A stretch of 64,000 nt of DNA, from positions 1 to 64,000 of the forward strand of contig FLMG01004315.1 in assembly GCA_900088475.1 (NCBI GenBank). The letters are read 5' to 3'. This document shows, piece after piece, positions 23,233 to 33,300 of this stretch. Position 1 is the first letter of the stretch; each line of letters starts with the position of its first letter. The position numbers were made by a program, and so were the translations under genes. The stretch is from Hyphochytrium catenoides. Lineage: Eukaryota; Sar; Hyphochytriomycetes; Hyphochytriales; Hyphochytriaceae. A model generated the notes under the pieces. That model saw only the letters and a program-made list of their open reading frames with translations, was not told the origin of the DNA and did no database searches.

Positions 23233-26200
23233 TCAGTCTGACACGGGGTCCTCCTCATCCGAGTAGATGGTTCTGTGGGGACATTTCGAAGCCTTGTGGC
23301 CTTGCTCCATACAATTATCGCAAAGATCTTCAACCTTCTTATCGTCCTCTTCTGGTTCAATGGAAGATATATACGTAAGGAACTTGTACAGAAGGAAGCT
23401 GTTCATCTGTTAATGCTGCCGATTGCAGGTTCAAGGCTTCCTACCTTCTTCCTCATCGCTGGTGTCCAAGTCCTCGGTGCCAAGTATAACAGCTTCTTGG
23501 CGGACGGTAACCTCCTCTTCAGCTTGCACTCTCTTCTGCCACTGTTCCCGTTCGTCAGCTGTAAGGAGGCCAGGAGTATCGACTATTCTCGATAGCAGTC
23601 GCTCCAGATGCATGGATCGTATGGGCGGAGCTTGATTTCTTATTCGACATATTGGACAGTAAGGGTCCTTCTCTAGCGCTTGCGATATACACGATAGGCT
23701 GGCAGAGGTTTGACCAGGAAATAGTATGGAGTTCGTCAGATCACAGAGGGCAATTGGGACGAGCGAAAACATGAAGCGCATAAGTTTGGTGAAGGACACC
23801 GCCTTCAACGAGGGCAGAACAGCGAACATTCATCAAGCTCAAGAGTCGTACTTGCTAAAATGGCAGAGCTGAGGAAGAATCTATGCAATAGAATCAAGAG
23901 CATGTCGGGAGCTGAAGCAACAAGTGGATAACACTCTGAGGGGAACGTAAAAGTCAGGGCAAGCACTCTTAGAACACTCCATCCTTACCAGTAGCCGTGG
24001 GAGCACGGAAGAATGGCTGGATTGAGAAGCAGCCCACTACAGAGACTGCACGACAGATCCGTCTTCAGGCCCTTCATCATCCGTTCTGTCTCCTCCTGGG
24101 CCTAGCAGAGTACAGAGAGGGTAAGCAAGCTACTTTGTCTCACAGGAAGTTGGCCATACAACGTGGCATCGAAAAGTGGAGATGGTGATCGGGCTTCATA
24201 AGTTAGACTTGAGCTAATACAGTCACTAAGCATGTATCGCATGGATTGATATAGGTCATGGCAGAGGAAGTCTTACCTTAGATTCCTTAGATTCCATAGA
24301 AAGTGTTGACTGTTTTGTTAAGGGCGCCGTGGGAAGAACCTTTTGAGAGGTCGCTGTCTAAAATAAGTGGACAAAGACTGATTAGACAGAGGGAAAAGAC
24401 AAACATTCTCACAAATTAACGCACCTTAGTTCGCGGCAGAACTGAGGACATAGGTGATGCTAAAGCTCGTGGCTGGTTGGATGCCGTCGTCGAGTCTGCA
24501 GCAGAGACCGGCGAACCGGCGTTTGCTTCAGCGCTGCAATACGTAGTCTGAGGAGCCTGGCCATCCTGCTTCTGTTCACTCTTTACTGGGGAGGCATCGC
24601 TTACTGATGTCACTTTTATCCTTCTTTGCGGTGATGTGGGGCTTGGCATTCGTGGTTCTTCGTTTCTCTTTGTTCTACTCCGTTTTCTTGACGGCTCAGG
24701 AGTATGAGAAGCTACCTCAGCAAGTACGCGTAGCCTTTCATTGCTCTTTGAGAGCTCTTCTGGGCTACCGGATGATGTTGCTTTCTCTAGAATCTTTTTC
24801 CTAGGAGTTCCGTTCTCCATCGGCTTGAAGGGCTCTCTCCTGTCATTATTGGGTTGTGGGCTTTTCAACTTACTTCTACTTTCCTATTGAAGAAGCATTA
24901 GCTAAGCGACTGAGGAAACCTTCGATTTCCCTTGTGCAAACCCGACCTCTAGAGTGTCCTTAATAGTCTCTAGCCTTGCATGATCTCTGAATCAGCTTCG
25001 TCTAGTCTCATTTACTATCATGTCCATTGAGCTAGTGTCTTACCTCCTTTCTTTCCTTTCTATAGCGAGATCCTTCCGATTTCTCAGTGCTGTCATTAGG
25101 CGATTTCTCAGTGCTGTCATTAGGAGTGCTCTGAGCTTGACCTATTCTGAACCTAAGCGCAATCTTTGACGGCCATTCCACATACGAGCCGAGAGCTATC
25201 TGTGGGCCACCACCGAAGTGAATCACAGAACTGTCCCTGAAGTTTTGGTGAGCGGCAAGAAAGTGAAGCCTCAGACATAGACAAGCAGCACGAAGAAGAT
25301 TTAAGAGAGTTGGTCAAGGTAAGATCTACGTGGTAGATAGGCAGAAGGCAATCTCCGTAATGAGCCGGCTTAGCAGAAGCGGCACAGGAGGGAGCGTTAA
25401 GTCGCCGAAAAATAAAAGGCAGAGGGAAGAGCCCTTTGAGGAAGAAAAGAGAGATCTGGTATGCTATTTTTCCAAGGGAAACGTACTCAAGTCTTGCCTC
25501 TTTCACTTTCACGTGATCCACAAAGAGACCATTCGTTGACTGGGAAAAGGATGCAGTCATGAGCTTCTAATTCACAAAAGAATGAAGACAAAGACATGAT
25601 AACTGCGTAGATAGGGCAGGCTGAGACAGAGAGAGGGAAAGAGAGAAAAGAGAGAGAGTAAGAGAGAGAGAGAGAGAGAAAGGCTCTAGAAGGGAGAGAA
25701 AAAGGTTCTAGTACGAGAAGACGCTGGCAAGTCTTGAGAGGACAAAAGAACGACGGCAAAGAAGAGGGGCGGCGGCGAGTAGCAGCGGAAAGCAGACAGA
25801 AAGTGGCAGCCCAGGAAGATCAAAGCATGAGGCTCTCGTTCTACTCACTTCCAGGTCCTCGATGACCCACATGACCTTTCTCGGATCTGCGGGATGTAAA
25901 CGCCTCTTGACAATAGCGGCATGCGTCCTGTGATGAAGGGGGTTTGATGAGACTGAGAGGACTAAGTGATCAGACCAAACTAGCTCCACCTCGACAGGAT
26001 CTTCTGCTCCGAGCCTGCGTCAAGATGAACATCTACTGTCTTCCGATGTCTTCCGATTAACGTCTGTAGAGTGACACAAGTCTTAGTCTCCGGAGAGAGT
26101 GCTTTTGGTGCACATCAGCAAAGAAGGGCATACTCTATCCTTTTCTAGAACATAAGGACTGGGATGTATCTTGAAGACAGCTCGCTGTCCCGGCGGAGTA

Positions 26201-26286
26201 ATAACTTCTAGATAGGCATGAGACTGGTCCCGCACGCCTGTGCTCGGCAGGGAATGACTACTCTTCATCACTTCCTGCGGCCCCAT
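23233..26286 (-). CDS. FHA-RING E3 ubiquitin ligase with zinc knuckle (CHFR/RNF8/Dma-like)
   Basis: Nine exons, in transcript order 26134-26286, 25990-26063, 25849-25927, 25487-25539, 25044-25236, 24425-24883, 23989-24101, 23445-23698, 23233-23351, give 498 aa with consistent phases. An FHA domain (about 25-140) shows the phosphothreonine-binding pattern: G55-R56, S75-x-x-H78 and S103-T-N-G106. A Ser/Pro/Lys-rich linker follows. Then a C3HC4 RING has ligands C355, C358, C370, H372, C375, C378, C389 and C392. A CCHC knuckle (C470, C473, H478, C483) sits in an acidic tail ending at 498. FHA-RING ligases read phospho-Thr marks in mitotic checkpoint (CHFR, yeast Dma1/Dma2) or DNA-break signalling (RNF8). 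The FHA-linker-RING order fits, but which subfamily is unclear. The first exon overlaps the start of the divergent FANCE-like gene. Met7 (26268) is an alternative start. Confidence 0.85.
24277..24358 (-). other. Candidate cassette (poison) exon in the FHA-RING gene
   Basis: Within the intron 24102-24424, an 82-nt stretch is bounded by a TTTTAG acceptor and a strong AAG|GTAAGAC donor. The flanking coding exons are phase 0 on both sides and join directly in frame. Inclusion would shift the frame and meets TAA inside the cassette, removing the RING and zinc knuckle. It could be a regulated non-productive exon, or just a chance pair of splice sites. Confidence 0.4.
25077..25124. repeat. 24-bp in-frame tandem duplication in the FHA-RING linker
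   Basis: Two perfect adjacent 24-bp copies lie inside a coding exon of the FHA-RING gene. They encode PNDSTEKS twice, just after the FHA domain. The length keeps the frame, and each copy adds Ser/Thr residues to the linker. Confidence 0.9.
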
Positions 26287-29200
26287 CCTAACAATTGCCT
26301 AACTGACCGCCTTCGAAGCGGGCGAGACCACCTGGCCTTTGCCGGCGTCTCTGCAAACAAGTCCCTTCTCCCTATCTCACAATCCTCCACCGGACTCGAC
26401 GACAACAAACTCAAAGTAAGAAGGCTCAGACAAGCATCGAACTGTAGGTGTCTCTCATTGTTGTCCTGCGCGCAAAGTCCCTTGAGCCGGTGTAGGAAGT
26501 TCTCAGGACAATTGAGCACGATAGCAAAGGCCTTTTGGCGGGAGATCAACCGCTTTCTTCCGTTAGCGGTATATCTAGAGCCGCTGACGGCATTATTGAG
26601 CCTTTTGGATGCAGATTTGTGTTCTGAACTTCGGATGTATGAAAATCCACCAGGAATCTTCAGATTGGCGGTTATTGCGCTGTTATTGCGGCTGAGGGAT
26701 GTTCGCTCCTTACGCATTGCCTTGACTGCTTTACTTGATACCAGGGGTGGACTGATAGCGTGGATCGCCAGGTTGGGCGGAGAGATGGGCCCTTCCTTGG
26801 AAGCCCAGCCGTGCGATGAGTTTATTCGTATTTGCAGTAGGAGTACAACGTTGGCCTTGAAGTACATTCGAGGTGGGTTAGGCTCTGAAGAAATGATAGC
26901 AGACTCTGGGCCTGCGGCTAATCACATTAAACAGAGAACCGCCACCTCGTGACGCAAATTCTGGCGTACCTCTCGAAAGCCAACGCAGTTCCTAATCTTA
27001 TAGACGCCGAGACTCGATGGATTAGGTACTAGATATATGCTTCATTTATCAAGAGCTGTTTCTGAGCTTCACTGGTGTTTAGGACCATTCGCCTCAACCA
27101 CCTTCCAATCAACTTCCAGCGGAACTTCCTGACCCTAGTCTCAATAGATAGCTCGCTGCTGCCGTGTCGGGAAATAAAGCAGCTATTGTTGGATTATGCT
27201 GTAGATCTAGGGCAGAGTAACCCTTCTAATTGCCAGGATCTGCGCACCAATATTGCCGACTCTTGGTGCTGGAACTTATGGTTGTGCCTGAACGATGAAC
27301 ACCAGCTCCTAAATGAAGAGCAGGTTCATCTCATACATGAGAAAGTGTGGAAAGCGGAGCCACTGGCCGCTGTCTTTTCTAGCCGACAAGATCAGAACTC
27401 CCAGCAAGAAGCCCAGGTCGCGGATGCTCCCTTGGTGGCTCACTCTTTTGAGGTATTCAACCATACAAACATTATGCGAAGTGCAGTGGCCAGTGGACTT
27501 AACTGGTCGTGGCAATGGTTAGCATATGCCAGATGTGCCGTGGTTGGGTTCCTCTGTTGGGCCAATACAATCTCAGCCATCACAAGGGGTTGGACTGAAG
27601 CGAAAGCGTGATGACGAGGTGGGACAGCCACCAATGCCTGCTTCACTGCTTGAGGAGGAGAACGAGGACGCGAAAGAGCAGGAGGGTAACTCTGAAGGCA
27701 CAGACGTTGGGCCAGGTATGGAAAAGAGGCACTAAGAAGTTGGTCAAGTCTGTCCTCTGATCGCCAAGGAGTCTAACGCTTCTTCGTGACTCTAGTATCT
27801 ACTCCTGAGAGCGTGCGTACCCTGAACTTAGAGGTAAAAACAAATTGTCAACCCCTTAGGCTGTGCTTCTTGGACTGACAATGGCTCTGGCACCTGATAG
27901 CTGCAGAGAAAGCTAGACAAACTAAGGCTGCTCCTGTCCTCTGTGGATGTACATGCCCCTGGCAATGAGGTTGGTTACCGACCGGTCTTGTGACCTGCCT
28001 GGTCATGATCTTCTTAAGACAAACCTGATAAAGATGTTTGCTGCTACTGCCGTTCCTGGTTATCCACCTGTCCAAGGACGGGAAGTATCATTCAGCCACA
28101 ACTCCATTGGCGCTCTTTCACGTCCAGTGATCTCTACATGGATGACAGGTCCAAAGCGCTAGCGAACAATTACTAGAGTTCCTCTCCACGGCTGAGCAAG
28201 AGTCGGTCTTGGAGGTGGCCATGTCTAGGCTGATGCTGCACACGCTAACGGATGAGGTCTGTCTGGCGCTCACGACGTAAGTGTCGACACTAACCACCTG
28301 TAAAGCAGGTGGTGTCTCACTCTCTGCAAAATGCAAGTTAAGCCTTCTTCTGTATGCCGCGCGAATCCCTTTTGCTCGCTGCAGTAAGGTCGTCGATATA
28401 AATGCTAATTTTGAGCTTTGTCTGAACTTTGTCCGATGGGCTCTATTCGAGAAAGTAAGTGGACGCCCAGAGGACTTAAACCGCTGTTGCTTTTGTTGTT
28501 TCTACGTCAACAAGTGAATACTCCCTTGTACGGCACACTCCTCCAGGCAGCGTTTCTGTCTTTTACATTTTCCTGGGAGTTGCCCAGGCTATAATCTCCG
28601 CTCTACTGCTTCATTTTGCGGCCAATTCCCTTTAGGAGTCCTGCATTGGAAGCAAAACTGAGTTCTCGCAAACTTGCAGGTCCGTCTTTTGGAGTCTCCG
28701 GCCTCCCGTATCCTTATGCAAGCTATCACGCACACGGGTACCGTGCACCCGAAGGTAAGAAAGCAGTGCTTGCGAAATTGCTCAACTGAAAAATAAAATC
28801 TTGGCCGCTAGGCTGTTGTCGATGCGCTTATAGTTCCAGTCATGCAACTACCACATTCTGTTCTGGGATCAGTTCAATGTGAAGTGGTAGTACGCCTGAT
28901 TCGGGAAGCACTAAGGAAGTAAGACAGTAGCAATATTGTCCATCCCTTTCAAGTTGGTCCCCGTCGGCCCTTTCTTTCGCAAAGCTATTCCTATGATAGA
29001 CATATTCTTTCGCAACTCTTCCCTTTGATAACACTTGTCTTTCTAGTAAGGATCAAACCTGTGGCTAAATGCACTCCTTGCAAGGATATAGGACTAACAC
29101 TCTCTTACAGAGAAGAGCTTCCATCAGTCTTAGAAAGAGTTCTGCTATCTTCATCCACACAAGATAGTGCTGAAGAGACTGAACCCCCGCTAAATGAGGT

Positions 29201-29879
29201 CCAACTACCAGTTTACCAGCAATTTCTTAACATGAAGGTGCCCTTGGGTCAGGTAATATGCTACAACTGAGGGAAGAGCGAACGCCTAATTTAGCGTGGC
29301 ACAGCAATAACTTTCTAAACTCCTTCATTGCGCCACCATTGTAATCGCGCATATTAAGAAGCGAACTTCTTGCTCCGATCCTACGCCCTCATTGTTCTGG
29401 TTCTCTCTCTCCTGTCTCTTTTCTCACCTTTCATCTCACTTTTTCATGTGCCAATGGTCTTTAGGAAGCTCTGATTGCATTAATTGAAAAGCTGGATGTC
29501 GCTTCCCAGCATCATGGCTTCGGCGCCTCTGTGAAGTTTTGCAACCTTGCCTTCGCACTCATAACAAAGTATCCCTCTCAGGTAGAACCGCGCAAGCAAT
29601 CTCACAGACAGCTTTCTTAGTCCTTGTCTCACTTCTGTCTATATTTGACCAAATGCTGGCTTCTGTCGGCTCCTTTATCATCACTTTGCTCTGGACAGAG
29701 CTTTTTACGAAAAGAAAATAGTCACATCCAAACCCAGGCCCGCCTTTCATCATTGTAGCTTGTACTAACCGTTAGATGTTTAGATTCAGCCATATCAAGG
29801 AGCTCTGAGGCAGATTCTAAGCAGGTGTACGGGCATGATGGCGAAAGCCGCCCTGAAGGCGCTAGACAAGCCACGCTGA
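26218..29879 (+). CDS. FANCE-like protein (Fanconi anaemia core complex, C-terminal helical repeats)
   Basis: Thirteen exons: 26218-26872, 27004-27025, 27083-27452, 27577-27715, 27796-27833, 27901-27969, 28149-28276, 28385-28454, 28680-28754, 28812-28918, 29111-29252, 29465-29581, 29784-29879. They give 675 aa with consistent phases. The first 400 residues are Leu-rich and not recognisable beyond a basic patch (GLKRKRDD) and an acidic run. From about residue 420 on, helical repeats resemble the FANCE C-terminal domain: SEQLLEFLSTAEQESVLEVA, LLESPASRILMQAI, VVVRLIREALRKEELPSVLE, VYQQFLNMKVPLGQEALIAL, and near the end SVKFCNLAFALITKYPSQ. FANCE bridges the core complex to FANCD2 in crosslink repair. 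The identification rests on remembered family patterns and is tentative. Met13 (26254) is an altern ative start; both starts overlap the FHA-RING first exon on the other strand. Confidence 0.6.
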
Positions 29880-30342
29880 CAACCGTATCGCACAGGGCTT
29901 AGTGTTCGTTAAGGTGGTCAATGCCGCAACGATCACTGCATGCTAAGGGTATAAAAATCCCAGGAAACCAGTACTTCTTAGATAACGGGCATATAAATAA
30001 GTTAACCACAAATGCTCGCCTGTATCACAGCTCTTATCGTCACCGTCTGCTCCTTCCTTCGCAACGACTCGCTTGCCTCCTAAGTTGCACTATCTATGCC
30101 TTGTACTTGCTCAAGTCTAGCTTCTGTCCTCTTGTCTGCGCCTTCGCTGTTGGTCTGTTACCAGCTACTGCTGCTCGAAGGGAGGACTCTAGCAGGTGAC
30201 GGTTACCAGGGCTAAGCGCAGAAACCTCCTAAAGGGTATGACGGCCAGCAAGAGAATAACGACGGCATGAGAAGGTGAACGAGCGTTGGCAGATTCCGTC
30301 AGCTCGCATGCTAGAAAGAGAGAGAAGAGCTAGGGGAGGTGG
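29880..30342. other. Convergent intergenic spacer, FANCE-like / HEATR5-like
   Basis: About 460 bp between the FANCE-like stop and the estimated end of the HEATR5-like gene. It is A/T-rich just after the stop. I see no coding signal. Its right-hand limit depends on the uncertain last HEATR5 exon. Confidence 0.4.
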
Positions 30343-33300
30343 CTATCCTGCTTGAGAAGTATGAAACTGAAAGTTGAGTTGAGCCAAGTGAAAAGAATGT
30401 CAAAGATACATAAAGCCACACAACGCAGATGGAGGCAGAGCCATTTACAGGTAAAGCACAAACAACCCAGGATAGCATGTAAACCCTACCGCTTTGAAGG
30501 CCACAGAAGCTGTCATGGCCAAATGAAGCACAGTCGATAGTGTCAAAGCCCTAAGACTCTCATCCTGGCCATGAAACAAGAGAGAAAAAAGACAACCAGG
30601 TAAGACATGGGAGATATTGTAGTCAATGCCGCCGCACCCGGTGCCCTCACAGGAAGATGATTGCTGTCTTACCTCGCTATTGTTGGCTAGGATGGGCAGA
30701 ATGAGGCCTAGAAGAATATGGATGAGAGGCCCTTGATGGGCTTCGGAGACGAGCGAGGAAGAAAGAAGCAAAAGCTTAAGACATTCCTGCTTAAGAAGCG
30801 ATTGCTCTTGCAACCCCTTCTCCCTTTTCTCTCTTAAATCTCCTATGCTTTCTTCTGGATGCTCTTGGTCTGCACCCTTGATCATAGCCACTAAATCTGG
30901 CCCCAGCACTTTCAGGTAGGCTCCAGCGACAGGCTTGAAGTCAGCATTAGCCAGCCCCCTCTGAAGAAATAGCCTGAGGGTTTCCAGAGCTGCTCTCTTT
31001 TTCTCGTACTCTCGAGGTCTATTGTGGCTGGGTTCTAACACCTTCTTATAGACGTTGAGCAGCAGTCCCTGGGCCTCCTCATTTAGGGTTAACAAAGGGT
31101 CCGCGAGAAGGATTGAGGTCCCAACCACTAGCAACCGGGTAAGCTTTCGCGAGGCCGAAGGTGCGGAAGAAGACACGTGGCTTTCCTCCTCCAATAGCGA
31201 GATTGAGAGGGTGGCGACATCACTCAGAGTGGCCAGCATCATCTGAACGATGTCCTCAGTCACCCGCTCGCCCTTCCTCACGGAGGCTGAAGTTTCTTCA
31301 AGCAGTCCGAGAGAGAGAGAAAGTAGCTCTGGCTTATCATACAGACTCTCGTCCAGAGCAACGGAGAGGGTGGTCTCTAATGCGACAAGACATAACGTTG
31401 AGAACAGCTCGTCCTCAAAAGAGGAGGACTGCGCACTAAGGACCTTGAGTGCTTCTTGATCCGCGGTGGGTTCAGTAGGAGGCATAGAGGACCGTTGAGA
31501 AGTCACGAGGACAAGAAGTTCTCGCATTGACTTCAATCCCAACTCCAAGACACCTTCGCTATACCCTTGGCTGCAAAATCGCGAAACAGTGATTGGCAGT
31601 CAGGAACTCCGTAGGACAAACAAAGTAGAAGATCTCTACTCTTAGATTCACGTAACAGCAAGCCTTGTCAGCTATAACTGATCGCCTTCCTTACCTATCA
31701 ATGGAATTTATTGTCTTGACCCCTGTCTGTGCGGCTACCAGACGATTAAAGTTCAGTCTTTGTTGCAGGCGCGGTAGGCATAGGACGATGGGTCGCAATA
31801 CCGCTTGCAGGGCGGTCTCTAGCATCTCTGCCACCTGATCCCTGTCACCTGGTTCATGGAAGCGTTTATGAGAGAAAAGGCAAGAGATTGGTGAGGTGAG
31901 CGAAGCATGAGAGACTTTGGAGAGTTGGTGTCCAGAGATGTCTAGCGCAAAGCATTGAACTGCTTGCAAAGATTCTCTTTGAGCTGATGAATAAGGGAAA
32001 GATGTCAAAAGGGTGGAGCCAGGTGCAACAAAGGATCAGACTGTGGGTTGACTAGAGCGATGGTATCGTGCTTCTTGCGTGGAGCTACCTTCGCTAATGA
32101 AAGAGCTTCCACTGCCATTCTGCGAGAAGAATTGGTGTATAAAGCGGAGAACAGCCAGTTGTTCCTGTGAAATGTTTCCAATAGGAGACTCAGGGGCAGG
32201 TAGGTGCGCAGTAAACTATAGGTGGTACTAGGGAGGACACCGAAACCTTGAAAATGAAGATAAGCCAATATTCCATCAGAGAGATTGACTTTAGTTGCCA
32301 TGTTGTGTCTGTGCCCAAGACAAGAGCTCGAAAGCCATCACCGCGGGGTGAGACTGAGTAGGCGGGATAAGCAGGGTGATGAAGACTGACTACCTGTGGT
32401 GACCCATGCAAGACTGTACTGTCTGAAAGTATGCGAAGTAGGTCTAACACGGCAACTACGCTTAGGTATTCGGGATGGATGTACTGCAGCGAGAGGTCTG
32501 TGAGAGCTTCTAAGCAGCAGATGGTACTCTCCTTGCCCTGTGCGTCGGTCGGAGACTGCGCAAGTGCGCAAAGGCACGAAGATAAAAGAATCTGGCAAGA
32601 GGACAGGAGTGTTGGTAAAGGGAGAGCGGGCGAGGAACGCTTGGACTTCATCTGTTGCTGCTAGCCAAAAGAACGGGCGGAAGAGCAGCGAGAAGCGATT
32701 AGTTAGGCAAGTTTGACCACATCGGTTCAACCATAAAGAAGAATCATAGGATGTTCGACCGCAGGAAGATAGGAAAGAAAATAGTGCCATAACAATAAGA
32801 CGACTGTCAGTCAACCTGCTGAGCTGCGAGCATGTGAGCTCAATTAGTGCCACCGAGAAATGGGATGGGACGTTGCAAAGGAGAGAAGAAGGGTAAAGAC
32901 AGGTTTTGGGGAAAACGGTCGACTTGACAGAGCTAACTGACAAACGATCTACCCTCAGAGAGCTGCACGAAGGAAAAAGAAAGAGAGGACAGTCACCTTG
33001 ACAGCTTTCAAGTCCTCTACAGTTACATGGGCAGCGGCCTTGGCCATAACTGTCCAGCCCTTCCCATACATTGGTTTGACGAATCGCTTCGACCCAGCTG
33101 TGAAAAATGCTCCTCCCACGGCCTCCGCAACCTCCTCGTCCATCAACCGGGGCCAATGACCCGTCCCTACAATCAGAGACGCACAAATACCCCGGAAGCA
33201 ATTGCGGATAGCGGGAGACCGTGTAAGATTGTCTCTTGCGACATTGCCGTTTAAGCAGTAAAGACAGATAGCAGTAAACAGGAGACTCAAAGAAACAGAA

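Noticed and set aside
26268..26867. 199-codon open frame on the minus strand
   Set aside because: It lies antisense to the first FANCE-like exon, has no recognisable pattern, and does not connect to the FHA-RING exons, whose own first exon uses a different stretch and splice sites.
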